Notes: generated from the sequence alone by a model not told the origin. A DNA stretch of 31,005 nt from B4-G1 sp964393895 (GCA_964393895.1 CAYMWP010000041.1:1-31005), one strand, 5' to 3'. Shown: positions 20,188-28,013, counted from the stretch's first letter. Program-made: numbers and translations.

Positions 20188-22572
20188 ATGACAATGCAAA
20201 AATCTCGTAAAGTTTGGCTCGACGGTCAACTGGTGGACTGGGATCAGGCGACGGTGCACGTGGCCGCACACGTCATCCACTACGGCTCCAGCGTCTTTGA
20301 GGGCATTCGTGCTTACGCCCTGCCCGACGGCCCGGCCGTGTTCCGGCTGGAAGAACACCTGGAGCGGCTCTGGAACTCGTGCAAGATCTATCGGATGGAA
20401 ATCCCCCATACGCGCCAGGAAATCCAGCAGGCGATCCTGGACACCGTCCGGGCCAACGGTCACGCGGCTTGCTACATCCGACCGGTCGCTTTCAGGGGAT
20501 GGAGCACTTTTAGAATGGATGCGCGCTCAAGCCCAACCCACGTAAGCATCATCACGGTAGAGATGGGCAGGTTCCTGGGAAAAGATGCCATGAAAAACGG
20601 CGTGGACGTGGGGGTCAGTTCGTGGCGGCGAATGGCGCCCAACACCTACCCGGCAGCGGCCAAGATCGGCGGGCAATACGTCAATTCGCAATTTATCGCC
20701 ATGGAGGCGGTGGATCACGGTTACAGCGAGGGAATCGCCCTCGACGTCAACGGTTACGTGAGTGAGGGCAGCGGCGAGAACATCTTTCTCGTGCGGCGCG
20801 GGCGGCTGCTCACCCCGCCGCTGGCCGGCTCGATCCTCGACGGCATCACGCGGCAATCTGTTTTCACCCTGGCCGGTGAGATGGGACTGGATGTGCGCGA
20901 GGAGCTGATCTCCCGCGAGTTGCTCTACCTGGCCGACGAGGCTTTCTTCTGCGGCACCGCTGCCGAGATCACACCGATTCGTTCGGTGGATGGCATCACG
21001 GTGGGCAACGGCAAGCGGGGGCCGATCACGACCCGTCTCGCGAAATCGTTCTTCGACATCGTGGAGGGCCGCGTGCCCGACCGGCACGGATGGCTGACGC
21101 CGGTGGGCCGAAGCGGGGGGTATTGTTGTTGTTCTGCCACGCATAGCTTGATTTTCCAGCGCCGCCCGTTCCACGGTGGCACGGCCTGGCAAATCGCCCC
21201 ATTCGAGACCACGTCAAATAATCGGGAGAGAACAATGGACACATTGATCCGCAACGTGACCGCCGTCACCCTGGATGGTCAGGACCGCATCCTGGGCGAT
21301 GTAGACATCGCCATCAAAGATGGGATCATCACGGCTGTGGAGAGAAACCTGGTTTTTGACAAAACCCCGATCTCTTCTTGCGAGGTGATTGACGGGCAAG
21401 AACACGTAGCGCTGCCCGGCTTGTTTAACGCCCACACCCACGCCGCGATGACACTGGAGCGCGGCTGGGCCGAGGATCTGCCCTTTGACCGCTGGCTGAA
21501 CGAAAAGATCTGGGTCGCCGAGTCGGCGCTGGAGGAGGAGGACGTCTACTGGGGGGCGGCGCTGGCCTGCTGCGAGATGATCCGCGCCGGCGTCGTCGGT
21601 TTTGCCGACCATTACTTTTGGATGGACCAGGTCGCGCGGGCCGTCGCTGAAGCGGGGATGAAGGCCCACCTGGCCTGGTGCCAGTTCGGCATTGGGGCCG
21701 AGCACGAAGTGGGTGGGGTTACGCTGGACGACACCATCCGCTTCGCGCGCGAGTGGCATGGTGCCAGCGATGGCCGCATCCGCTGTGCCCTCGGCCCTCA
21801 TTCCCCCTACATGTGCCCGCCCGAGTTCCTGCGCCGCGTCGTCCAGGCGGCCCGCGAGCTAGAGGCCGGCATCCACCTGCACGTGGCCGAGTCACAGGAG
21901 CAGGTCGCCAACTCACTGACCACCCACGGCCAGACTCCCGTGGCCCATCTGGCGAGCCTGGACGTATTCGACGTCCCCGCCATCGCCGCCCACTGCATCG
22001 CCGTGAACGACGAGGACGTGACGATCCTGGCCGAAAGGCAAGTGCACGTCGCCCACACTCCCAAGACCTACCTCAAGCTGGCAATGGGGATGGCGCCGCT
22101 GCCCCGGCTGCTGGAGGGGGGCGTGAACGTCGCACTGGGCAGCGACGGCCCCGCCTCGAACAGCGACCTCAACATGCTGGAGGTGCTGCGCATCACGGGA
22201 CTCTACCACAAGAACGGGCTGGGCCAACCCGAGGCGCTGCCCCGTACCCAGCTCCTGCGCTTGGCGACGCAGGCCGGCGCGCAGGCGTTGGGTTTCACCG
22301 GGAGCGGCATACTGGCCCCCGGCCATCCCGCCGACCTGATCCTGCTCGATACCCGCGCTCCCCACTGGTTCCCCCGCCACGACCTGGCCGCCGGCATCGT
22401 CTACGCCGCGCACCCCTGCGACGTGAGCCACGTCATCGTGGACGGGCGGCTGCTCCTGCGCGCTGGCGTTCTCCTGACGCTCGACGAGGAGCGCATCCGC
22501 TACGAGGCCGAGCGGCGCGCCTTCCGCATGGTCGGCGCTCCGCTGCGCCAGGTGCGCGCTTATCGAGGGTAG
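20188..22572 (+). CDS. ilvE: Branched-chain aminotransferase joined in frame to an MtaD-like amidohydrolase (794 codons)
   Basis: Residues 1-306 are a complete fold-IV aminotransferase: FEGIRAY (37-43), the PLP lysine Lys159 in AAKIGGQYVNS, EGIALDVNGYVSEGSGENIF, FCGTAAEITPIRSVDG, and the usual final sequence GWLTPV (301-306). IlvE transfers amino groups between Glu and the keto acids of Leu, Ile and Val. Residues 350-794 are an amidohydrolase (separate entry). Residues 307-349 between them look like translated non-coding DNA. The aminotransferase would normally stop near codon 306; a G6 run at 21115-21120 lies just after it, and loss or gain of one G gives a stop within about 12 codons. So this is either a real fusion, or two genes joined by an assembly or natural indel. 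GAGGAG lies eight bases before ATG 20188. Confidence 0.85.
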   Translation: MTMQKSRKVWLDGQLVDWDQATVHVAAHVIHYGSSVFEGIRAYALPDGPAVFRLEEHLERLWNSCKIYRMEIPHTRQEIQQAILDTVRANGHAACYIRPVAFRGWSTFRMDARSSPTHVSIITVEMGRFLGKDAMKNGVDVGVSSWRRMAPNTYPAAAKIGGQYVNSQFIAMEAVDHGYSEGIALDVNGYVSEGSGENIFLVRRGRLLTPPLAGSILDGITRQSVFTLAGEMGLDVREELISRELLYLADEAFFCGTAAEITPIRSVDGITVGNGKRGPITTRLAKSFFDIVEGRVPDRHGWLTPVGRSGGYCCCSATHSLIFQRRPFHGGTAWQIAPFETTSNNRERTMDTLIRNVTAVTLDGQDRILGDVDIAIKDGIITAVERNLVFDKTPISSCEVIDGQEHVALPGLFNAHTHAAMTLERGWAEDLPFDRWLNEKIWVAESALEEEDVYWGAALACCEMIRAGVVGFADHYFWMDQVARAVAEAGMKAHLAWCQFGIGAEHEVGGVTLDDTIRFAREWHGASDGRIRCALGPHSPYMCPPEFLRRVVQAARELEAGIHLHVAESQEQVANSLTTHGQTPVAHLASLDVFDVPAIAAHCIAVNDEDVTILAERQVHVAHTPKTYLKLAMGMAPLPRLLEGGVNVALGSDGPASNSDLNMLEVLRITGLYHKNGLGQPEALPRTQLLRLATQAGAQALGFTGSGILAPGHPADLILLDTRAPHWFPRHDLAAGIVYAAHPCDVSHVIVDGRLLLRAGVLLTLDEERIRYEAERRAFRMVGAPLRQVRAYRG
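21106..21237 (+). other. IlvE/amidohydrolase junction with G6 run and internal ribosome binding site
   Basis: After GWLTPV the open frame crosses GGGGGG (21115-21120). Deleting one G leads to TGA at 21149-21151; adding one leads to TAG at 21144-21146. GGGAGAG lies five bases before ATG 21235, a good site for independent translation of the amidohydrolase. The encoded linker is rich in Cys, His and Arg and resembles no domain. Confidence 0.6.
21235..22572 (+). CDS. 5-methylthioadenosine/S-adenosylhomocysteine deaminase-like amidohydrolase
   Basis: 445 residues when started at the internal ATG. It belongs to the metal-dependent amidohydrolase family (MtaD/SsnA/TrzN branch), which deaminates purine nucleosides such as methylthioadenosine or S-adenosylhomocysteine. 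Metal and catalytic sites are present: NAHTHAAMTLERGW (HxH), IHLHVAES, IAAHCIAV and ALGSDGPASNSDLNM with the metal Asp. The region before the HxH motif contains about 12 extra residues (RNLVFDKTPISSCE) encoded by a degraded copy of the AGAAACCAGG palindrome (21343-21375). It may be translated separately from ilvE (see junction). A methionine-salvage or SAH-recycling role is inferred; a TrzN-like role on another aminated ring cannot be excluded. Confidence 0.82.
   Translation: MDTLIRNVTAVTLDGQDRILGDVDIAIKDGIITAVERNLVFDKTPISSCEVIDGQEHVALPGLFNAHTHAAMTLERGWAEDLPFDRWLNEKIWVAESALEEEDVYWGAALACCEMIRAGVVGFADHYFWMDQVARAVAEAGMKAHLAWCQFGIGAEHEVGGVTLDDTIRFAREWHGASDGRIRCALGPHSPYMCPPEFLRRVVQAARELEAGIHLHVAESQEQVANSLTTHGQTPVAHLASLDVFDVPAIAAHCIAVNDEDVTILAERQVHVAHTPKTYLKLAMGMAPLPRLLEGGVNVALGSDGPASNSDLNMLEVLRITGLYHKNGLGQPEALPRTQLLRLATQAGAQALGFTGSGILAPGHPADLILLDTRAPHWFPRHDLAAGIVYAAHPCDVSHVIVDGRLLLRAGVLLTLDEERIRYEAERRAFRMVGAPLRQVRAYRG
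21343..21375. repeat. Degraded copy of the AGAAACCAGG palindrome within the amidohydrolase gene
   Basis: AGAAACCTGGTTTTTG (21343-21358) is one base different from the left arm of the palindromes at 14077 and 16275; ACAAAACCCCGATCTCT that follows is a diverged right arm with the loop deleted. It is read in frame. Confidence 0.6.
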
Positions 22573-23324
22573 ATACCGTCCCTTCCCCATCAACGTCAGC
22601 CGAACGACTTCAGTTCACCCGCGCATCGTGCGTGAATTGCTCGCCGCTTTGACATTCTTTCCGCACCAACACCCCCTGGGCAAAGTTTTTCCAGCTCCCA
22701 CCGACGTGCTGATACCGGGCAAGGCTGAACCGGTACAGCCGTAAAACAGACGGTGCTGGCTAGTTTTTTCCTAGCACCCAAGCTAGAATTGCCAAAACGG
22801 GAATTGCTGCCCGAACAGTTACCAGTGGGGTTCAATCGCTCAGACCTCCGAGGTCTTGCAAAACCCGTTCAGGCGTGAAATCCCGGCCTTTTTCGACGGT
22901 CGCAGTGGGCAGAATGCCTGTCGCAGACCTCGGAGGTCTTGACCTGAGTAGTAACGAAAAAACCAAAAACAGTCGCAGAACTTTTGAAATCACTTTCTTG
23001 GTGTCCTTCGTGCCCTTCGTGGTTCTCCAAAATAGGTATGCCTGAACGCTTACCAATTTGCTTCTGCCTCAGAAATCTGATAAAATAAACTCAGGTTCGT
23101 TACCAGCGCAAGGATAGCCCAAATCCCCTGGCGCGCCCCCAACTATACACCACCATCTCTACAAGCCAGGCGTTCTTGCCTCTACTTTGACAATGTTAAA
23201 TCAGGTGAGATGCATCGTGCGAAATCTGGCATTGTCAAACCACTCACGCAAGGAGATAGTGTATGACACCTTTCCCGGCGAAATCTCGACTGTATGAATA
23301 CCCAACAGTAAACAGGAGGAAGCT
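22573..23324. other. Long intergenic region with several small palindromes, no gene recognised
   Basis: I see no convincing gene. It holds a hairpin at about 22613-22635 (TTCAC...GTGAA), a GGTGCT/AGCACC hairpin near 22750-22777, two inverted AGACCT palindromes (22842-22939), the simple repeat GTGTCCTTCGTGCCCTTCGT near 22999, and a possible weak promoter TTGTCA-17-GATAGT (23232-23260) ahead of the secreted-protein gene. Confidence 0.5.
22842..22939. repeat. REPIN-like pair of inverted AGACCTCCGAGGTCT palindromes
   Basis: AGACCT-CCG-AGGTCT (22842-22856) and its inverted copy AGACCT-CGG-AGGTCT (22925-22939) enclose a 68-base spacer. Two inverted REP-like units with a short spacer is the layout of a REPIN, here of a family distinct from the GGAATGNCATTCC repeats of the RAYT in this window. 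Confidence 0.6.
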
Positions 23325-25763
23325 ATGAGAACACACAAACTCTTACTGTCGTTGCTCGTGAGCGCGCTGGCGGTGCTGGGCCTGCTGGTCGCGCTGAACC
23401 CGGATAGGGCCGCCGCCGAGTGGGACGGCAACTGGTATTTCAAGGATGGCGGCTGGACCGACTATGCCCCCAGCGGCGTGCCGGATTTCGACCAGAAGCA
23501 AAATCCCTGGGACAACCCTCCAGGCTCCGGGAACTGGACCTACTGCGGCCCCGCAGCGGTAGCCAATTCCCTGTGGTGGTTCGATTCCAAGTTCGAGCCT
23601 GATCCGGTCACGCCTTCGGGCACTTTCCCGCCTCCCTCGCCCCACAACGATAACTACTACCTCGTCACATCGTACGGAGGGTACCCGCCGGCTTGGGACG
23701 ACCACGACCCGGTAAACGCGGGCGGCATAGGAGGGCCAGGCCTGGTGGACGATCTGGCCTGCTACTTTGACACCGACGGTATCCGTACCGGCAGCGTGCA
23801 CACGGGCACCGAGGTGCACGACATGGCGCATGGCCTGCAGCAGTACCTATACAACGACCCCGACCACCTCTGCCACCAACCGGGCCGCTCCAACGGCGGC
23901 AGCTACTATGACGACTATCACGTCCAGTTGGTCAAGTCGCCCACCTGGGAATGGGTGGTGGAAGAGGTGCAGCGCAGCGAGGACGTCATCCTGCTATTGG
24001 GATTCTGGCAGGACTATGATCCGACGCTAGGCGAGGAGTGGTGGCGGCTGGGCGGACACTATGTCACCGTGCCCGGCATCAACGCGGCCGACCTCCAGAT
24101 CGCCTTCAGCGACCCCTTCCTGGACAACGCCGGAGACGGAGGGCCAGGCCGCGTACTCAGCGGAACGTTGATCCCCCACAACCCACCTCATCCCGGACTG
24201 ACCAACGTCCACAACGACGCCGGCAACGTCTCCCACGACTTTTACCCCATCACGACCACCGTTACCAGCCCTCACGGCAAATTCGAGATTCTGGACTATC
24301 CTTTCGATCCTATGGACCCTCTTTGGCTAAAAGCCCAGAACTGCCCCAACGAATTCAAGGCCGTCGAGGGGCCTTTTAACCCTGGCGGAGACCCACCTAT
24401 CTACGTCGAAGTGGAATACGCGCTCGCCATGTCCCCCTTCGAGTGGAAGCCGGGCGGCGAGTGGGTGGATAGCTACTGGCACGGCGAGTGGCTCACCGAA
24501 TGGTGGTGGTACGAGGACGACGGCCACTCCTGCCTGCCCGACTTTGCGTGGGGAGAGGGCGAGTTGTGGTACGATGGCCCCACGGCCCTGGCCAACTCGT
24601 TCTGGTGGTTCGACTCCAAAGCGGAGACGCTGCTGACGGGCGGCTGGCCTACACCTCCCATAACACCGACCGACCACTACGACCTGATCACGGCCTACGG
24701 AGACTGGGACGATCACGCCATCACCAACACCACGCACGTCATCACCGGCCTGGCGACCTTCCTGGGCACGGGACCTCAGGGCACCACCAGCGTCAGTATG
24801 ACGCATGGCATCGGCAACTATCTGGCCGAGCGCGGCGTGGCCGACGACTTTTACACCAAGACGCAGGAAACCCCCTCCTGGGAATGGATCGCCGACGAGG
24901 TAGAGACCTGCGAGGACGTGATAATGCTGCTCGGCTTCTACGAACAAGTCGGCGGGGACTGGGAGCGCAAGGGCGGCCACTGGGTCAACGCCGCCGGCGT
25001 TAACCGGGAGAGCGGCTTTGTCGGCCTGAGCGACCCGGCCCTCGACTATTGGCACGTGGATTCCTTCTTCGACGTGACCATGGGCCGTGTCTTTCCGCCG
25101 GAACATGTAGAGATACCCTTCACCAAGGAGGAAAAGCTCAATCCCCAGGCCATCAGCCACGAGATCTATCGCGTCATCACCAGCACCGCTTTCGAGGACC
25201 AGTTGGCCCTGGTGAACTATCCGTTCACCTCCACCTCGGTGCTGACCAACTTTGTCGGGTGGAACGGGGGCGGCACGGACGTCGAATCCTGGGACAACTC
25301 GCTAGAGACGGTGATAGAGTGGGCCATCGGCGTCTCGCCCCACTCGGACCTGGAGGTCGCCAAGACGGCCGTCATAACCGAGGTGGTGCCGGGCGACCCC
25401 GTCACCTACACGCTAGAGTACGCCAACACCGGCCTGGCGGCCGTCCACAACGTCACCCTCACCGACCAGTTGAACCTGAACCACCTGACCAACGTCACCT
25501 TCTCCGCCCTCCCGCCCATCAACGCCACCGCGAACGTCACCTATGCCTGGACGCGGCCCAAGCTGAGCTACGGCCAGAGCGGAACCATCACCATCACGGG
25601 CGAATCGCTGGTGACCGAGACGCTGTACAACGAGGCCGCCATCACCGGCACGACCGAGATCGGCCACCCCACGCCCGACAGAGACCAGGACGACAACAGC
25701 GACGAGGTCGGCACGCCCAAGTACCTCATCTACCTGCCGCTGGTGCTGCGCAACTATGAGTAG
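23325..25763 (+). CDS. Secreted protein with two C39/papain-like repeats, DUF11-type domain and YLPLVLRN tail
   Basis: 812 residues. A signal peptide is evident (MRTHK, then a hydrophobic stretch to about residue 25 and a probable AAA/AE cleavage near 31). Two homologous units follow. Unit 1 has NWTYCGPAAVANSLWWFDSK (Cys74), WEWVVEEVQRSEDVILLLGF and GGHYVTVPG (His245), then SDPFLD: the arrangement of a papain/C39-like cysteine peptidase. Unit 2 has LWYDGPTALANSFWWFDSK (Asp417 where the Cys should be), WEWIADEVETCEDVIMLLGF and GGHWVNAAG (His552), then SDPALD. Residues about 685-770 form a DUF11/CARDB-like beta domain, and the protein ends YLIYLPLVLRNYE, a tail common on exported Chloroflexota proteins. 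AGGAGG precedes the ATG. It is probably a cell-surface or secreted protein; whether unit 1 is proteolytic is unproven. Confidence 0.8.
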   Translation: MRTHKLLLSLLVSALAVLGLLVALNPDRAAAEWDGNWYFKDGGWTDYAPSGVPDFDQKQNPWDNPPGSGNWTYCGPAAVANSLWWFDSKFEPDPVTPSGTFPPPSPHNDNYYLVTSYGGYPPAWDDHDPVNAGGIGGPGLVDDLACYFDTDGIRTGSVHTGTEVHDMAHGLQQYLYNDPDHLCHQPGRSNGGSYYDDYHVQLVKSPTWEWVVEEVQRSEDVILLLGFWQDYDPTLGEEWWRLGGHYVTVPGINAADLQIAFSDPFLDNAGDGGPGRVLSGTLIPHNPPHPGLTNVHNDAGNVSHDFYPITTTVTSPHGKFEILDYPFDPMDPLWLKAQNCPNEFKAVEGPFNPGGDPPIYVEVEYALAMSPFEWKPGGEWVDSYWHGEWLTEWWWYEDDGHSCLPDFAWGEGELWYDGPTALANSFWWFDSKAETLLTGGWPTPPITPTDHYDLITAYGDWDDHAITNTTHVITGLATFLGTGPQGTTSVSMTHGIGNYLAERGVADDFYTKTQETPSWEWIADEVETCEDVIMLLGFYEQVGGDWERKGGHWVNAAGVNRESGFVGLSDPALDYWHVDSFFDVTMGRVFPPEHVEIPFTKEEKLNPQAISHEIYRVITSTAFEDQLALVNYPFTSTSVLTNFVGWNGGGTDVESWDNSLETVIEWAIGVSPHSDLEVAKTAVITEVVPGDPVTYTLEYANTGLAAVHNVTLTDQLNLNHLTNVTFSALPPINATANVTYAWTRPKLSYGQSGTITITGESLVTETLYNEAAITGTTEIGHPTPDRDQDDNSDEVGTPKYLIYLPLVLRNYE

Positions 25764-25805
25764 CTCCGATCGCGGAAAGTAGGCGCGGCTTCCATACCGC
25801 GAGCT

Positions 25806-25839
25806 AGACCCCAGGGGTTTCGGAAAACCCCTGGGGTCT
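25806..25839. terminator. 15-bp perfect hairpin after the secreted-protein gene
   Basis: AGACCCCAGGGGTTT (25806-25820), loop CGGA, AAACCCCTGGGGTCT (25825-25839). It lies 43 bases after the stop codon and may end that transcript, although no T-run follows. Its last bases are also the first bases of the next promoter's -35 box. Confidence 0.55.
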
Positions 25840-25867
25840 TGACACCCCTCTCACAGTCTGATAGAAT
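25839..25867 (+). promoter_or_regulatory. Consensus sigma70-type promoter upstream of the tandem repeat
   Basis: TTGACA (25839-25844), a 17-base spacer, TAGAAT (25862-25867). It is one base from the full consensus and points to the gene at 26198, so the 43-bp tandem repeat would form its 5' leader. Confidence 0.8.
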
Positions 25868-25882
25868 ATCCTCGCTGTAGCC

Positions 25883-26165
25883 AGAGTTCGTAGTAAGCCA
25901 CGAAGCGCAGCGGAGTGGCGTCGGCAGAGTTCGTAGTAAGCCACGAAGCGCAGCGGAGTGGCGTCGGCAGAGTTCGTANNNNNNNNNNNNNNNNNNNNNN
26001 NNNNNNNNNNNNNNNNNNNNNNNNNNNNNNNNNNNNNNNNNNNNNNNNNNNNNNNNNNNNNNNNNNNNNNNNNNNNNNGCAGAGTTCGTAGTAAGCCACG
26101 AAGCGCAGCGGAGTGGCGTCGGCAGAGTTCGTAGTAGGCCACGAAGCGTAGCGGAGTGGCGTCAC
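25883..26165 (+). repeat. 43-bp tandem repeat, interrupted by a 100-N assembly gap
   Basis: Units begin AGAGTTCGTAGTAAGCCACG and end GGAGTGGCGTCGGC; they start at 25883, 25926, 25969 (cut by the gap), 26081 and 26124. The first and last complete units differ at only a few bases (AAGCC to AGGCC, GCGCAG to GCGTAG). GCCAC and GTGGC inside each unit can pair to form a hairpin. True copy number is unknown because of the gap. Confidence 0.92.
25979..26078. other. Assembly gap (100 N)
   Basis: Exactly 100 N within the tandem repeat, the conventional size for a scaffold gap of unknown length. The sequences on both sides are copies of the same repeat, so the join, and therefore the linkage of 26198-31005 to the rest, depends on the scaffolding. 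Confidence 0.97.
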
Positions 26166-26197
26166 AAGGTCTGCACATCAAACAGGAGGAATGCCCA

Positions 26198-27100
26198 ATG
26201 AAACGAGCGGTCAGCATCAGCCTGGGAAGCATTACCCGCGACAAAAAAGTCACCATCGAATTGCTGGGCCAAGAGATCTCCATCGAGCGCATCGGCACCG
26301 ACGGAGACGTGGAAAAGGCCACCCAGATGTACAACGAACTGGATGGCAAAGTGGACGCCTTTGGCGTGGGAGGCATTGACCTGGGGATGACGGTCGCCGG
26401 CCGCTACTATCCCCTCTACGACGCACTGAAACTGGTGGCCGGTGTCAAACAGACGCCGGTCGTGGATGGGGGCGGGCTCAAACTCACCCTGGAACGCACC
26501 GTCGCCCAGTTCATCGAGCAAGAGATCGGCGACGAGGTGCAGCCCAAGCGGGCGCTCATCACCGCCGGCGTTGACCGATACGGCAGCGCCCTCTCCTTCG
26601 ACGAAGCGGGGTACGAGATCATCTTTGGCGACCTGGGGTTCGCCCTGGGCATCCCCATCCCCATCCGTTCGCTGGGTGGACTGCGCCTCCTGGCCCGCGT
26701 CCTCATGCCCGTCGTCGGCCGGCTGCCGCTGTCGTTCCTCTACCCCACCGGTGAGAAGCAGGAGGAGATCGTGCCCAAGTTCGGCAAGTGGTACAACTGG
26801 GCCACCGTCATCAGCGGCGACTGCCTCTACATCAAGCAGCATATGCCCGACCGGCTCGGAGGAAAAGTCATCGCCACCAACACCACCACCCCCGCCGACG
26901 TCGAGGCCTTTCGGGAGCGCGGCGTGCGTTACCTGGTCACGTCCACCCCGCGACTGGAGGGCCGCTCCTTCGGCACCAACATGATGGAATCGGCACTGGT
27001 CGCCGTTGCCGGTAAGGGGCGTCCGCTCACCACCGACGAACTCCAAGAGATGCTGACCCAACTCGATTTCAAACCCACACTCGAGCGATTGAACGAATGA
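26198..27100 (+). CDS. Conserved protein of unknown function next to a nucleotidyltransferase
   Basis: 300 residues, soluble apart from one hydrophobic stretch near 160-185. Notable segments: AVSISLGSITRDKKV at the start, ERIGTDGDVEKA, DGKVDAFGVGGIDLGM, TPVVDGGGLKLTLER, and GGKVIATNTTTPADVEAF followed by LVTSTPRLEGRSFGTNMMES near the C-terminus. The Gly-rich GGID and the late beta-alpha pattern suggest a Rossmann-like or periplasmic-binding-like fold. I have a weak memory that homologues are annotated quinate 5-dehydrogenase, but no motif here confirms it. The ATG has AGGAGG eight bases upstream; an earlier in-frame codon at 26156 lies in the tandem repeat. It stops 17 bases before the next gene's preferred start, so the two form an operon. 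Confidence 0.7.
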   Translation: MKRAVSISLGSITRDKKVTIELLGQEISIERIGTDGDVEKATQMYNELDGKVDAFGVGGIDLGMTVAGRYYPLYDALKLVAGVKQTPVVDGGGLKLTLERTVAQFIEQEIGDEVQPKRALITAGVDRYGSALSFDEAGYEIIFGDLGFALGIPIPIRSLGGLRLLARVLMPVVGRLPLSFLYPTGEKQEEIVPKFGKWYNWATVISGDCLYIKQHMPDRLGGKVIATNTTTPADVEAFRERGVRYLVTSTPRLEGRSFGTNMMESALVAVAGKGRPLTTDELQEMLTQLDFKPTLERLNE

Positions 27101-27117
27101 GTGAATGGGAGGGCAAA

Positions 27118-27933
27118 ATGGAGAAAGCAGAAAATAGAGTGAACGAGCCATCGGTCGTGGCCGTCGTCACCGCCGGCTGGAGCCCCAAAGATGACGATCC
27201 GCTGGCCGAGTACACCCACGATAAACCCAAGGCGCTCATCCCCATCGCCGGCAAGCCGATGATCGCCCACGTGGTGGACGCCCTGGCCGGCTCACGCTAC
27301 GTCCAAGACATCATCGTCGTATCGCTCAGCCCTGGCGCCGAGGTGAGGTTCTCGACGCCCGTGGAGTACGTGCCCGATGCCGGGGATATTCTGAACAACG
27401 TCGAGGCTGGCCTCAACCACGCGACGGCCCACTATCCCGGCACAGACGGGGTGCTCATCAGCAGCTCCGACGTGCCCACCATCACGTCCCCCATCGTGGA
27501 CGCCTTTATCGAGGAATGTTTCCGCACCGACCACGACCTGTACTATAGCATCGTCGAGCGCTCGGTGATGGAGAACCGCTTCCCCGGCTCGCTCCGCAGC
27601 TATGTCCATCTGCGCGAGGGGGATTTTGCCGGCGGCGACCTCATACTCGTCCGCCCCAGTATGAGCCTCGGCCGGCGAGAGCTGTGGCGAGACCTGGCCG
27701 CGGCCCGCAAGAGCGCGCTGCATCAGGCGCGGCTGGTGGGAGTGGGGCTGTTCCTCAGGCTACTCGCCCGCCGCCTATCGCTGAGCGACGCCGAGCGCCG
27801 CATCTGCAAGGTGCTCAACGTGCGCGGGCGGGCGGTCCCTTTCCCCTACGCCGAGGTAGGAATGGACGTGGACAAACCGTTCCAGCTAGAGATCGTGCGC
27901 GCCGAGATGGAAGCGCCCGCCGCCGCGACGTAG
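27118..27933 (+). CDS. NTP-transferase domain protein (MobA-like GT-A fold)
   Basis: 271 residues. The N-terminal half has VVAVVTAGW near residue 15 followed by DKPKALIPIAGKPMIAHVV, the nucleotide-binding signature of nucleotidyltransferases, and LISSSDVPTITSPIVDAF, where Asp in SSDVP would hold the metal. It transfers a nucleotidyl group to an unknown acceptor; molybdopterin, sugar-phosphate and CDP-alcohol substrates are all possible. ATG 27118 is preferred (GGGAGG six bases before); ATG 27097 in the same frame overlaps the upstream stop codon. The C-terminal third (LFLRLLARRLSLSDAERRI) is helical and unlike MobA. Confidence 0.78.
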   Translation: MEKAENRVNEPSVVAVVTAGWSPKDDDPLAEYTHDKPKALIPIAGKPMIAHVVDALAGSRYVQDIIVVSLSPGAEVRFSTPVEYVPDAGDILNNVEAGLNHATAHYPGTDGVLISSSDVPTITSPIVDAFIEECFRTDHDLYYSIVERSVMENRFPGSLRSYVHLREGDFAGGDLILVRPSMSLGRRELWRDLAAARKSALHQARLVGVGLFLRLLARRLSLSDAERRICKVLNVRGRAVPFPYAEVGMDVDKPFQLEIVRAEMEAPAAAT

Positions 27934-27947
27934 GAACAGTGATCGTC

Positions 27948-28013
27948 TCAATAAACCGGGGAAAAGTAAGGCGGAATGGCATTCCGCCCTTTCCCCCAAC
28001 TTTTTGAGAAGAC
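27948..28013. repeat. Long palindromic element with REP core, copy 1
   Basis: A 66-base element with the core GGCGGAATGGCATTCCGCC (27970-27988) flanked by CAATAAACCGGGGAAAAGTA on the left and CCCCCAACTTTTTGAGAAGA on the right. The outer arms are also roughly complementary (GTCTCAATAAACC.. / ..TTTTTGAGAAGAC). A close copy lies in oriC (30776-30843). The core matches the palindrome at 362-380 beside the RAYT gene. Confidence 0.85.

Noticed and set aside
22832..23056. A 74-codon minus-strand frame containing FWRTTKGTKDTKK
   Set aside because: This peptide comes from the simple repeat TTCGTGNCCTTCGTGG, common in intergenic DNA of many bacteria, and no start signal is present.
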